Both the position numbers and the translations under genes were made by a program. A DNA stretch of 64,000 bases, taken from positions 52,780,312 through 52,844,311 of the forward strand of contig NC_087066.1 in assembly GCF_963678635.1 (NCBI RefSeq), written 5' to 3'. The notes below the pieces were generated by a model that was given only the letters and a program-made list of their open reading frames with translations, had not been told where the DNA came from and did not search any database. The DNA is from Symsagittifera roscoffensis (taxonomy: Eukaryota; Xenacoelomorpha; Acoela; Convolutidae). Every line of letters begins with the position of its first letter. The stretch's first letter is position 1. Shown in pieces: positions 1 through 12,300 of this stretch.

Positions 1-205
1 TCCGACCATTAAAACTGAGCTGGGGACAATTTTTGTCCTCGGGTGTGCTTTAGTTTTTTGTTTTCAATGCAAAATCAGGTACCAAAAATAATCATCAGAA
101 TTGATCTAATGTTATCTCATATGGAAGTTTTTTTTTGTTTCGAACGACATTAAAAAAACTTCCAAAACGTTTTCTCAGTGTTGAGAAAAACCAGTTTGAA
201 ATTTT
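1..205 (+). mobile_element. R2 element, 5' part
   Basis: Begins at the window edge with TCCGACCATT, then the R2 signature CTCGGGTG, CGCAAAATCAGG-like text (here ATGCAAAATCAGG) and GAACGACATTAAAAA. The same order is seen at 37674-38285 and 46190-46829. Interrupted at 206 by the M2 MITE. Confidence 0.65.
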
Positions 206-206
206 G

Positions 207-385
207 GGTCTTTTCTGTTATACGGCCAAAATTATCGAAGTTGTCAATTACGCTTGATGGTATTGAAAACGCTGAGATTTCTTTTTGCTTCCAATAATAA
301 TTTCAACCAATCAGATTCGAGCATCATCATCAAACTTTCACCATAGCAAAAAGAATAGTTTGTCGGCCGTATAACAGAAAAGGCC
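207..385. mobile_element. M2 palindromic MITE, copy 1
   Basis: 179 bp with 21-bp terminal inverted repeats (TTTTCTGTTATACGGCC at the left; GGCCGTATAACAGAAAA at the right), one mismatch. The interior, with CAACCAATCAGATTC and AGCATCATCATCAAA, is shared with 20243-20419. Confidence 0.8.
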
Positions 386-1409
386 GAAATGTTTGCTTTT
401 CTTTTTTTTCTGCACAACAACCGGCTATTCTTATTGATTTTTGAGTTAAGATCAAAACAATCGTTGCTTAGTTTTGTGAAAAACAAATTAGTCGGCAATT
501 TTCGGTTTCATTTCGGCATGGTGGAATCCCTCATACGCGAAGGACCGAATCCGCGAAAAAAAATCAGCCAATCAGATTTCAGTAATCTAAAATTTGGAAA
601 GAAAGTCAACATTTCTAGGGACTGAATATTGATATTGGCGGAATATAAAAACGACAGAATTATGAAAATTTTTCAAATAGTCAGAGTGACCGCCGCCGAA
701 TTGGAACGAATTCTATAATTCAAGGGTTTCGTTAAGAAAGAAGCAAAGTATTGCTTTGCTTAATTCATTTTAACTGAATGGCTTTTGCTTCATTTTAAAA
801 ATTGACTTTCGGCTAATTTTGTTTTCGGTCCTTTGCTCACGAATTGTTTCGCCCATTCGGTCTTTCGCGCATGAGAATATTCCCCTTTCGGCATAACTAG
901 ACCTTCGCTCAATTTAGATTCCAATGACCGATAGTTGAATGAACTTTAAAGCTCACACAGTTCAACTTAACCTTTGCATCACCTATTATGCCATCAAGAC
1001 TGAAAGACCCTGATAATAAAAAGAAGATGATAACCTTTAAGTTAAATTTAAGAAACAAATATCAGCTTATCAGTTAGAATAGTAGCAGCTAATTAGAACA
1101 CAGCCTGCTACTTCAAGAAGCCAATCAATTCTAATTTTATCTCCTATTCGACCTATGTCATAATTGGACTTTAATAGGCATGTGATGCGGCGAACTTGAA
1201 TCTCAAATATAACAAAGATTCCAATCAAGGTCGCAAATGGTTTGAGTTTCATTACATTTTACAATCACAGTTCAACTCATTCAGGCTAAATTTCTCTTCA
1301 AAAGTAGGAGCTTCTGAAATTTATCCGACATTTAGGAAACCAAATAACAAAGTTAACTTAGTTCTTCCTAAACCACATCCAGGAGATTCGAATAGAAAAC
1401 GAATTAATT
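386..1409. other. Upstream of the 214-aa ORF, nothing recognised
   Basis: AT-rich, no ORF longer than about 80 codons with coding character. Several TTTCGG-rich stretches at 780-890 look like decayed repeat, but I cannot match them elsewhere in the window. Confidence 0.4.
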
Positions 1410-2054
1410 ATGCCTTCTAATAATTTGTCAGATTTGGAAAAAGGAGCCCACTTTTTTACCACTAGTTCAGACGAAGCCTCACCCAATTTCCAGAGCCCGC
1501 AGTCGGTCAACTCGCCGGGTTCTCCCGCTAACCACGAGGTTTTCTTTTTCGCTGACACAAATTCTAGGGCTGGCAAAAGCCGACAAGCACCGCCTCCGTC
1601 GGCGCCGGTGCTGAATCATAATGCCGAAGCAATACACTTCTCGTTTTCCGGCGACATAGAACACGAACTCACTTCAGGAGTGTCGGAATTAGCCGATGGC
1701 AGCAACGAAGACTGGCAAAAAGGCATATCGGTCTCTGGCGAGGACGAAATTCCAGTTAGTGAACTGAACATCAGCGGTAGCGGGTCGGGAAACTTTTCCA
1801 GACAACGATCCGGCTCTATAATTTCCAAAGTAAAACGAAGTATTTCAATGAGCGGAGGATCAAAATCAAGTAGTAGCGTGAACATTTGCGGACCAGTAGC
1901 AAATAGTGCACCGAGACCCAGAACCCGAACGCTCAAAAAAACGAATTCGGTTCGAGGCAGTTACAGAGACAGGCTTGAAGAGCACCGAGATACGGAAGAC
2001 GACGATGCTCTGATCCTCGGAACTATTTCTTCAATGACGATAGGGCACTGCTGA
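1410..2054 (+). CDS. Hypothetical Ser-rich disordered protein, single exon, 214 aa
   Basis: Not recognised. An uninterrupted ATG-to-stop ORF, clearly richer in G+C than its AT-rich surroundings, which argues for real coding. The protein is low in hydrophobic residues and probably disordered. It has proline-directed sites (SPQS, SPGSP) at residues 29-39, a polyproline patch APPPSAP at 60-66, a Gly/Ser stretch (GSGSG) near 123-127, basophilic kinase-like sites RQRSGS (131-136) and KRSIS (143-147), an Arg-rich patch RPRTRTLKK (169-177) and an acidic run EDDD (196-199). I see no signal peptide or membrane segment. It sits antisense to the dynein gene, 4.2 kb beyond the last dynein exon seen, so it may be nested in a dynein intron. 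The first AATAAA downstream is at 2507-2512, inside an R3 repeat. It could also be one exon of a larger gene. Confidence 0.6.
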   Translation: MPSNNLSDLEKGAHFFTTSSDEASPNFQSPQSVNSPGSPANHEVFFFADTNSRAGKSRQAPPPSAPVLNHNAEAIHFSFSGDIEHELTSGVSELADGSNEDWQKGISVSGEDEIPVSELNISGSGSGNFSRQRSGSIISKVKRSISMSGGSKSSSSVNICGPVANSAPRPRTRTLKKTNSVRGSYRDRLEEHRDTEDDDALILGTISSMTIGHC

Positions 2055-2382
2055 ATATAGCAAGCACATTCATGACCGATATGATATTCCGATTGTTCCG
2101 AGAGGCATTTAAAAGAAACAGAAGTGCGGGATTTAAGTCTTTCCTCCACATTCAAATTTGGCAATATAATAGACAAGGAACCTCAAAATTGATTATAAAA
2201 GACATTTTGAACAGCTGCTTTATTTTTAACAATAGTTATTTAGATTTTTTATAAGTACATTTTGCCGAACTGACAAAATAATTATGCTGCAGTTTAAATT
2301 GTTTTCCATTAGCATGAGTATTATAATTATAACAAGCACAAGAAAAAATTTTCAATTAGTTGCTGCCTTCTAAAAAAATATA

Positions 2383-2580
2383 ACCAACAGAGAGTTGGAA
2401 AAGAGTCATGAACGCAAGGAAATAGAAAAATACTGACTTTTTTTAAAAGACTTCAAATTTCGAATTTCCGAGGAAATATAGACGGTCGTAAAGCTCTTTC
2501 AATTTCAATAAAAGTTGAGAAAACTGGATCAATAGGTGAAATTTTTATTTTGCTGGTAAATCTGATAATTAAATTGTACT
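2383..2580 (+). repeat. R3 repeat, copy 1
   Basis: Family R3: CCAACAGAAAGTTGGAAAA, then CTGACTTTTTTT, TTTCGAATTTCCGA, AAGCTCTTT, TGATAAAAT, GGATCAATAGGT, TTTCGCTGG and AAATCTGA. This copy holds the first two-thirds. Confidence 0.7.
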
Positions 2581-2784
2581 ATAGACATAATTAAAAACAG
2601 ACACAACTTTGAATGTAACAATTTGGAATTTAACAAACTGCAGGCATCCACACTAAATTTGCATGTAATAAATTTAAAAGCAAAAAGCCAAATTATGTGT
2701 AACTTATGCATTTCAAAGAAATTTGCGATATCTTGAGTTTCTGAAATAAAGTTTCTACTTTCGCACTGTTGATTGAATTAAATA

Positions 2785-2950
2785 GTTTTTTCGTTTCATC
2801 TGATGAATTAAAAAAAACCATTAATTGGGTTAGCTTATTACTGATCGAATGTTAAAGCACATGATATTAAAAAACCGTTGAGGTGCCACCAAAAGTGGCA
2901 CCAAAGTTTACTACTTAGGTTGTAAAACTAGAATAGTCGCACTTTCACAC
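2785..2950 (+). repeat. R5 repeat, copy 1
   Basis: Shares with 12685-12840 the ordered motifs GTTAGCTTATTACT, AAAGC and GGTGCCACC(A)AAAAGTGGCACC, then CTTAGGT. The GGTGCCAC/GTGGCACC pair forms a hairpin. Confidence 0.5.
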
Positions 2951-2977
2951 TAAGCTCGCTAAACCTCGCTAAGTTAA

Positions 2978-3235
2978 ACAAAGCCAACAGAAAGTTTGAA
3001 AAAAGTCCAGGAACTAAAAAAAAACAGAAAAACTGACCTTTTTTTGAAAAATATTTAACTTTCGAATGCAAAGTAAAAAGTATGCGGCCTTGATCCTCTT
3101 CGAAATTGAAGACAAATTTATGATTGTCACTTTTTTGATAAAATGAACTGAATTTGAAAAACTGGATTAATAGGTCAAACTTTTATTCCGCTGGGAAATC
3201 TGAAAAATACTTTCTACTTTCGCAACTAGAAATCT
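2978..3235 (+). repeat. R3 repeat, copy 2
   Basis: GCCAACAGAAAGTTTGAAAA through ATCTATCACGTTTTTCGTA; degenerate copy of the family. Confidence 0.65.
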
Positions 3236-3365
3236 ATCACGTTTTTCGTACCTTTTTTATTTTCTTAGATTAACTAGTTCAAATTACTATTAACTTTCAG
3301 CAGTTGAATATAATATCAACTCAAAAAGTGCATAATATACCTAAGCGCAATCAATGATGCATCAA

Positions 3366-3508
3366 TATGTATGTATGAAATCTGTAATTAGTAAAGCCTT
3401 TTAAGACTTTCTCCTGAAAAAAATTATCAGAGTTATAACACACATCATTATGTATGAATGCACATCTGTAATTAATAGAGCCTTATAAGACTTTCTCCTG
3501 AAAAAAAA
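3366..3508 (+). repeat. 85-bp direct repeat, two units
   Basis: TAAGACTTTCTCCTGAAAAA preceded by CTGTAATTA occurs at about 3390-3422 and 3471-3508; two tandem units of about 85 bp. Confidence 0.7.
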
Positions 3509-3559
3509 ATATATAAGACTTATACAAAAGTCGTCTTCTCTATGTCCATCGACTCTTAA

Positions 3560-3839
3560 AAATATATTAACCGGAGATCATATTTCGTAAATTTATGAGC
3601 ATTTGAACACTGCCAGTTTGGCATATTTGGGAAAATCAACTCGCGATACATTTCTGAACGCGTAAGTGACAATTTAATTGGGAGCACAAATCGTTCCAAA
3701 TTGAATTGAGGTAAGCTAATAGGAAGATTTTTTTGAAATTCTATCATTTTATTACTTTTCAAAATTTCATCAACAAATTTATTTGACTTTAAGAGGAAGT
3801 CGGAACATTCAGGGCTTTGCCCTGATACGAACAGTCTTG
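3560..3839 (+). mobile_element. R1 element, 5'-truncated
   Basis: Ends with AAGTCGGAACATTC, hairpin CAGGGCTTTGCCCTG, and CAGTCTTG. The interior has GATCATATTTCGTAAA and AAATCGTTCCAAATTG as in the longer copies. Confidence 0.75.
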
Positions 3840-5394
3840 CTATTTATTGACACGGACATCAATGAACAAAACCAATAATCTTCAAATATCATTTGCCGAA
3901 AGCGGCAATCGGTTTCTTAACTAAATACTTTAAAGCGACACGCCTTTGCGTAAGTTTATTAACTCTTCGCAAATAATAGAAGCGCAGCTCGTAGTTTGCA
4001 ATCAAGGTTCAAACGTTGCAAAGAATCGATCACGGGCAAATCTTGACCTTGCGCCCTACGCAGAGCTCAAAGGTTGCAAATAATATCAGTGGAAAAATAA
4101 ATATTTCGTTTTGCTTACGCATACATAACACATCAGAAAATCCTTTCAACTGAAGTTTTAGGGTTTAGAATGTAGCCTTGAAATAAAACAAATCGTTTTT
4201 TTTCTAACATTTAGGTCATGTCATAGTGTCAAATCATTGAGAGATTAACAAATGACCTGAATGAACTGATTTAAGTTCAAAAACTCAGTTTAATCAAAAC
4301 CAAAGTTTTATAGTTCAAAACGATCCTTTTCAGTAATAAAACGATGTTATTTAACGTTGAGCAACAAATCAACCAAAAATTTATTGATTTGTTTTGTTCG
4401 TTTTTTAAAATCATGTTTCAGCGCCGAAGTTCATTATACAAAAAGTTTATACAGTCATCAAGAACATATAACACAGAGTCAAAGCTGAGCTTCGCACCAC
4501 TTGCAATACAACAAGCATACGATTAAAACAGCAAGAGACTCAAAAACTATCAAAGAGGACTTCGATAGTGGTTACCGTTTAAGAAAGAACTGGAAAAACA
4601 ATTAAAAATCAACAGTTTTTTTTTTAGTTTAAAATTATTAAGTTTCAAAGAGTTCCAAAATGTCTGGAAATTGAGCATAGTAAAATTAAAATTTGTGGCT
4701 ACAGTCTTACCAAGCTGATAAACAACATCGGAAATTTGTAGGAATTAAAATAGCTAATCAGCTGAAAATCAAATTTGTTCAGCCAAATACTATTGGAGAA
4801 AAATCGTGTACTGCCCAAATAGTATCCGCAAAAGCCATATATGTGCTGAACGCAAGGTGGTAAACACAATTCGGAAACTAAACCAAGAACTTAATCGACA
4901 ACCATGAAGCCGAAAAACTATCACCAAAAAAGTAATACAATATTTTATCACTTACGTACAGCTAGATCTATCAAAATGAAGATAGTTTTGAAAAAAAAAC
5001 ATGCCCACACAAAAGAATGCAAAATCAGCATGGGAATAAAAACTTACCAAGCAGTAACAAAACCGAAAATACCTGAGCAGAAACCCTTCATGTTGAAAAT
5101 TTTTTAAAATTTCTCAGCAAATAAAAAGAAATCCCCTATCCCTCAGAACACACAGGCGCACAATTTTTTTTTCGTTCATCAAACGACGCAGTAAGAGCCC
5201 ACTAAGTTGATATAAAATAAGCCGAAACTGATTAGGCCGAAAAAAAATTGAGATAAAAACTAAATTTTAAAAAATCGATTTGGTAAAATTACAACCAATG
5301 TAAAAATGAAATTTCGATTTGGCCGGGTTTTAAAATGCTGAAAAACTAAAAGCATGTAAAACAAAAATCGTTAACAGCAAAAGTAAACGACTTT
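3840..5394. other. Repeat-derived tract left of SINE-B
   Basis: No coding ORF. Holds an R4 motif (AGCTGAGCTTCGCACCACTT, about 4480-4500). At 4970-5110 it has sequence shared with 58860-58990 (ATCTATCAAAAT, AAACATGCC, CCGAAAATACCT), so this is probably part of one long SINE-B-type element. Confidence 0.5.
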
Positions 5395-5715
5395 TGGATG
5401 TGGCAACTAAGCCGACAAAACGTAAGCAGACGAATCTTAGGTCGACAATTTCATTTGAAACAGATTATTTCTCGTTTAAAAACACAGGTCTTGCTCATAT
5501 TCGAACCAAGCAACTTTGCCGTTTCAGGCGTTTTGGTCATTTCCATGCTAAGTGTGCAGGAGATAATAAGGAATGAATTCATTACGAAGCAAGGTACCAC
5601 TAGGAGTCAGATGAGTCTTACGAACAAAGTTATTTACGGTGAAAAAGTCTTGTACCCGATTGCAAAACCCTTGCTTCTCGCAAGGGTAATAAGACAAACT
5701 GAAATTGGGTAAAAA
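5395..5715 (+). mobile_element. SINE-B element
   Basis: Starts GATGTGGCAACTAAGCCGACA (also at 22870), has a reversed tRNA B-box-like ATTCGAACC, then GTTATTTACGG, TACCCGATTGCAAAA and the terminal hairpin CCCTTGCTTCTCGCAAGGG at about 5669-5688. Confidence 0.65.
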
Positions 5716-6237
5716 ACATGGGACGCCCATATGATGAAGCGCATTTCCGAACATCACAAAAAAACAATCACATGACATCTACTAACAAGACAATTAGCGA
5801 TAAAAAATATAGTTTTTTGGTGACTTAGGCAGGGCAGTAACGCATCCCATTTCATATTTATTAGTATATTATAGCAAATTGGGAGTCATATAGCAAAAGC
5901 CTTTTTTGGAGTCATTATCAGCAAGTAAAATTTTAAAATATAAAGTTTTATTTTCAAGCTAGTATTTTACAATGATACCCGAGATTACGCTCTTTTCCAG
6001 TTCAGCCGTTTCTTTTTTTAAAAATTCAAATTACGAAACCCTATTTAAATTGAGTTTCGGTGTTCTAAACTGTAGTATAACATGTCAGCGTGTACATGTC
6101 AATTAAGTATTACGAAACTTGTTACGTGTAAATTACTGCATGAATAAGTTTTCGACAATTTTATTTTGTGATTTAACGAGGGGGTGGGAAACTGGAAAAA
6201 AGCCAAGAAAATAAATATCAACTAGACTATAACTAAC
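5716..6237. other. Region beyond the last dynein exon seen
   Basis: The sequence following donor GTTAGT of exon 33. No AAA6 or C-terminal dynein motif in any frame and no recognised repeat. Confidence 0.5.
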
Positions 6238-6384
6238 CGTGTATTCTGCAATCTTGCACCAGACGGGAACTGTGACGACCTCCTTGGCGATGCCAGCGAA
6301 GCAAGGTAAGAAGTCTTGCATGTCGTTCACTTTAGACCACACGTTTTCACTCAGCCACGGCAAGTCTGGCTTGGGTGGTTTCTC
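6238..6384 (-). CDS. DNAH6: DNAH6-like exon 33, last exon seen
   Basis: 49 codons, phase 0/0, acceptor TTAG, donor GTTAGT. Encodes [16 protein letters not shown] to WCKIAEYT, the run-up to AAA6. A good donor follows, so the gene should continue, but no further dynein exon is recognisable in the remaining 6.2 kb. Confidence 0.92.
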
Positions 6385-9300
6385 CTAATCACACGCATAC
6401 AATAGCTTATAGGGCACAGAAGAGTCCAAAGTTCAAAGTTTTGAACATTTTTTGCATCCCCCATAATTTTTAAACAAAAATCAGATACCTAATTCAATAA
6501 TCGATTATTTGGGTGAAAAATGATGCGATTAAGTCGCTTTCTTAATGTTTTATGAAAATAGAGAAAAAATTATTCAGAACATGCGGGGCCACAAAAAATT
6601 ATCAAGATAAAAACAGGCGAGTTTTAAGGTAGCTACTACAAAGTGGAAGTTGACTAACACACTTTCGCAGAAATACGAATCTTCAAAAAAAATTATTTCT
6701 GAAAAGACATGTAAATTGGTTTAATAGTTCAAATCTGCCAAGAGCCAAGAGCTTTGGCCTAATGATTCTACCAGGTAAGCAGTAATTATTGGATTTCATT
6801 GATTTATTCCTTTGAACTTGTACCATATGATGATGTTATTTTGTAATGCCTTCTGGAACATAAATATATTAATAAACAAAAAAGCAAAAAGGTTAGAGAA
6901 ACAATCTAGGGTACCTTTTCGACTCCTGCAGCTCCTCTGAGGAAGAAGATCCACTCCTGGTCTGAGATCTGATTCTCCTGCTTCATGATATCAATACATA
7001 GCATGAACGAATAGACCAACTTGTGCGCCTCAAAAAGGCCTCGTGCCACATTCGAGTACACGTTGTATGTGGTGGCCGCGATCAGAATCTTCAGACGCTC
7101 GTCTAAATCTTCGGCCTTCTGGGCACTGTCGATTGTTGCGTTGAACAACTGAACAAAATTATACATCTACGTTTTTATGATACAAAAATAAATCGTTTTA
7201 AGGCAGAAAATAAACAAAATTTCACTAAATATGACTCTTGTTAATTTAGAACTGTAATCTAGATGACCGTTAGATCTAAATATCCGTTTCAGGTGCCTCT
7301 GATAATATAAACATAGCCAGACAGTTGGAAAAGAGTCAATGCACGCAAGTAAACAAAAAACTGACTTGTTTTTTGATAAAAATCTTAAAACTTCCAACTT
7401 TCCGAAAAACAGAGACTAATAAAGCTCTTTGAAGTTCTAGAACAGTTTAAAATAGACACTTTTTTTGATAAAATCAACCCAATTTGAGAATACTAGATCA
7501 ATAAGTAAAAATTTTATTTCGCTGGTAAATCTGAAAATTAAATTCCACTTTCGAAACTAAAAGTTGATCCCGTCTTTCGTAACCTTTACACTTTCGTTGT
7601 TCAATAGTGAAGTTTGCCTTCCTTTGAACAAAACAAATTAATGAGCTCAACACGAAATCAAAAGCCAAACGGCAAAAAACTAAATTTGAGCTTAAACAAA
7701 ATTTAAGATTTTTTCAGAAAAAAAAACGAAAAAAAATAAACAACCGAAAGTTAGAAAAGATCTAATGAAAGCAAGTAAACAGAAAGAATTACTCTGACTT
7801 TTTTTTTAAAATATCAATTTTCAATTTTCCGAAAAAAAAAGCGCCTTAAAACCTTTCGAAATTCTACAACATTTTATGATTGACACTTAGTTGATAAAAT
7901 TAACCCGATTTGAGAAAGCTAGATCAATAGGTAAATTTTCATTTCACTGGGAAATCTGAAATTGAAATTCCATTTTAGAAGTCGATCACATTTTTCGTGA
8001 ATTTTTTGCGATTCTGGAGTTTGCCTTGCTTTTAACAATGGGAAAGAACTAAACTTCAAAGAAATCAAAAGTCAAACTGCGAAAAAGTCAAATTCGAGCA
8101 TGAAAAAATTTGAAAACTTTTCCTGAAAAAAGTCACCGCGACCTATATTGGAGTCTGAACTACCTTCATCGAATCTTAATAAACTGTTTTCAGGTAGAGA
8201 CAAACAAAAGTATCCTAAATTATCCGTTTTTAAAATAAATCAGCGCACATTAAGTCCAAACAGAGCCCTGAAAGATTCAATTGATTATCTACTAAAAAAA
8301 CATTGAAATTCGATTAGAACAATACGTTAACAATTCAATATCTCCAATTTATAATTGAGATTACCAGTTCCTCAAAAAATCAATCAGGACCATAAAATAA
8401 GTTGTATTTAAGTTATTAGTAATAAATTAAGTAATGACTGGGCCCATACATAAATAAAGTAAGGTCATAGACAACTAAGGCTCACAATGAAAGGTTACTC
8501 ACATTGATAAACTAATTTTAATAAAACTGTTACATGGGTGAGTTGATTAGAGTAATTACATCAGACAGCCGGGTCTTAAATTACCATAGTAAAGTCATTC
8601 ATGGCCATAGTAAAGTCATCACATTGCTATAGCAAATGCATTGCAACCGGGTCCTAAACTTTTTTTCCCGTAAACAACTTTGTTCACAGGACTCATTTCC
8701 TGGAAGCCTTTTGTAGCAACAAATTGAATGCAACAGATATATTTTGCAACCGAGTCCCAGAATTTTTCCAGTGAATAACTTTGTTCACAGGACTCATTTC
8801 CTTGAAGTTTCGGAAGTTTAGGAACAAATTAACTGCAACAGACATATTTTGTGCATGTTACATTTTAGATATCTCGCATATTCGAAATTTGCTTTTATAT
8901 TGATTGTGATTTTACCAACTCGATTTGTTAAAATTTCCTTGATTTTTTCGTTTCCTTTTTTCGGCTTAATAGGTTTCGGCCTACAATATATGGTTACTGG
9001 CCTCACACTACGTCACTTGACGATAAAAAATTTTTTTTGTTCATATGTGTGTTTTTTGTTGGCGAGGGGGACTTAATAACTTTTTGTAACTTGAAAGTAT
9101 ATTTTGAATTTTTTTTCGTTTTTTCTTTCACTTTTTGTCGGCTTGAAGGGTTTTTGCTACGGTATTTTTGGTTTTTTTAACCATTTGGTAGGTGTTTTCC
9201 CCTGATAATTTCACATTGTTTTGTCTTGCATGTTTTTGTTTCAAAACTAGATTTATTCATTTTGATAAGTTAGTTTTTTCGACATTTTCGAGTTTTTTTT

Positions 9301-12300
9301 CCAAGCTAGGGGCTTTCTTGTTTTAGGTCGCAAGTGGTGCGAAGCTCCACTTCGCTTCAGAGTAGATAATTAAGACTTTTAAAAGCAACTATGACTCACA
9401 TTGCTGAACTATTATTATGAATTTCTGCATAGGTTAACTAGAGCAATAGTTAGAGCCGTAGCCGAGGCCATATATGACCTTCGGAAAGTCATAGACAACT
9501 AAGACTCTCAATAAGACTCTCACTATGACTCATAATTCATAATTGCTGAAATTCCTTTATCAACTGATGCATAGAATAATTAGAGTATTAACTGAAGTCA
9601 TGGCCGAGGTCATACATAGCCATTTGTAAGGTCATAGACAGCTCAAAATCTCCTAACAAACTATGACTCACATTGCTGAAGTACTTCAAGGAGAACTGGT
9701 ACATGGGGTCTATCTCAGCCAGCGAGGCTATGACGAAGTAGAGGACAGAGCCCCTGGTGGCCACAGTCCTGTACTTTTCCCTGGCAGTGTTGATCTGTGC
9801 CTCAGTCACCTCTGTCTCCTTCAGTCTGTTCGTGATCGTGTTCGACGTCACCTGTTGTGAACAGAAATCGTCACATTTTGTAATTAGAAATCGTCACATT
9901 TTGTGAACAGAAATCATCACATCTTGTGAACAGAAATCGAGCTCAACAAAAGCAAAAAATTAAATTTCAGGCCACATGTAATGCACGCAAATTGGGTTCA
10001 ACAAAAACAACGATTGCAGTTTAAGAAAACTCAACTGTTTAAAAAACAAACAGCACAAAAATACACCTGTGGTAAAAAAAACGGAGAAAATTGGAACAAA
10101 TTGCAGGTTTTTAAAGTCACAAAACATTCAGCAATAAATTCACAGCGAATTGCAGTTGTACACGATAAAATTGTCTAGCAATTTATTTAAACTTTTTGAA
10201 TTCACTTAAAATTTGTTTCATAGAGAAAAATTATCAAATGCAAAAACGAGAATTAAAAATTATAGCTGACCATCGTTGTAAAAATACATGATGCAAATAT
10301 ATACTAAGCGGTAAAAAACTTTGAACTTGTAATTTTTAAAAACTGCTAAAAATTCCGGACAGAAGTGAAAAAAAATCATGTAGCAGAAAACCAAACAGTT
10401 AAAAGTGAACTCTAATAACCTTGGAGTCGTTGAGAGACTTGATGAGCTGTTCGTCGTCCAGGATGTTTCCCTCTGAGTTGAACAGCTGTTTGAGGATGTT
10501 GTCCTCGATGGACTTGAGTTGGTTCTTGTCACTGTTGATCTTCACTATCAACTGGTTCCTCTGCTCCTCCAAGTCAGGTCGCTCAATCCTCACCACGTCT
10601 CTACAAACACGACAATGTACTTTTATGTTAGGACTAGGGTTCGAATCGCAGCAGGAACCCGTCTTCTTTCTAACCTTTTCCCCAATTTCAAGTTTTTAAA
10701 AATTTTTTATAAATTTTTCTCCAAGGGCAAGTTGCTGGAGGATCAACAGATCATGTTATTTGTTCGTTCCGGGTCTCGGTACTCCCCTGCACTAGAAACG
10801 GATCTACAACTTTCACGAGGGGGATTTAAAAATAGTAGCCTGCCACGATTCTGTCTATACTGCTCGTTTTAAAAATTACACATGGTGAATTACCCAGCAC
10901 TATAAAATCGTTCCAAATTGAATTATTATGAGCCTAATAACAGGACAGTCGGAACATTCAGGGTTTGGCCCTTATACGAGCAATTCTCTTTGTAGATACA
11001 AGCGTTTGAAGTTCAGTGCTATGTTAATGCCTAAAAATTAACCCCAATCATGCCTGGTAAACAGTTTTTATCGTCAAGAACTAGTTTAAAATCTAAAACC
11101 AAATTCGATAGATTATTAATGAGTCACTGTGATATAATTTGAGGCAACATCGAGGCAATATGAAGAAATTAAAATACCGGTACAAATATAAATTGAGGCG
11201 AAAATCGAATAATATATTTTTCTAACGAGCTAATGTTACTGGGGCGAAATTATTTCAAGTAAAAAAATCTGAGAATGCTTTGCAGATACAAGCAACAAAA
11301 CTCTGAAAATTCCACTAAAGCTAAAAATAAGCCGAAAAAAATACTGCAAAAGAACACGAGTGCCAACTTTTTGATAGTTCAATAGACAACCGAGACGTTT
11401 TTGTTCCGACGTTCTGACTTTAAACCAACAGTTTGCTGGGAATTTTTTAAATCATCCGAAAAATAGTAGGACTCTAACTTCAAATTGAACAGATATTCCA
11501 CTTACTGTCATTTTTTGTTAAACACAGATGCGAAGCTGTGCTTCGCAAACACTTGCGAGAACACAACCAAAAAGCAGCTCTATCAAATGAAAAAGAAAAA
11601 GTAGAAATAAGCCTCGAATTAGCAAAACTCGGCTACGTGTAGGATTTGAATCTACGACCAACTGCAATCAAGAGATTTTGAGTCTGATGCACTATCCACG
11701 CAGCAACACAAGCTTAACAACCGGCAAGCACTGGTCACGAATAAAGCAGCTACATATTATGCTGATAAATTGCCAATGCAATTCAACAAAAGTGGGTTGA
11801 ACCAAATTACGCAGGGAAAACCTTAGCACCATGTTAGTTTTGCTATACTATCAATCTCAGAATCAGCAGATTTGTTTTGAAAAAAAGAATAACTTTCCAA
11901 AAAACGAGCAAAATTTCAAAAATTGGACATTTTCTAAGGCCATATAAACTTTTTCAAAATGCAGGACATAGCCGCTTCTGCAGGTAAGATTCGAATAACT
12001 GATTATTTTCTTTAGGTTTTCTTTCTTTTTCCGATTTGGCAGGATAGTTTTTGAGAAAATTCAAAAAGTTTTAAGCCAAAATTTCAAAAAGTGGGCTCTT
12101 TTGAGGCCATATTTTTTCTACCGATTTTGGGGAACAGCCGCTTGAGATGGGGAGATCCCCATAACGTGTTATTTTGATTGAAACCTTCATCTCAGATTTG
12201 TGCCTTTAATAGTTCAGAAAATGAAAAAAGTCGAAACAAATAGGTAAAAAAACCCTACTGAAACTTTCGAAGGACGTAGAAAGTGAGTTAAAATGAAAAT

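Noticed and set aside
11630-11722. Candidate functional tRNA on the minus strand
   Set aside because: Acceptor and T arms pair, but the D and anticodon arms do not form properly; treated as SINE-derived.
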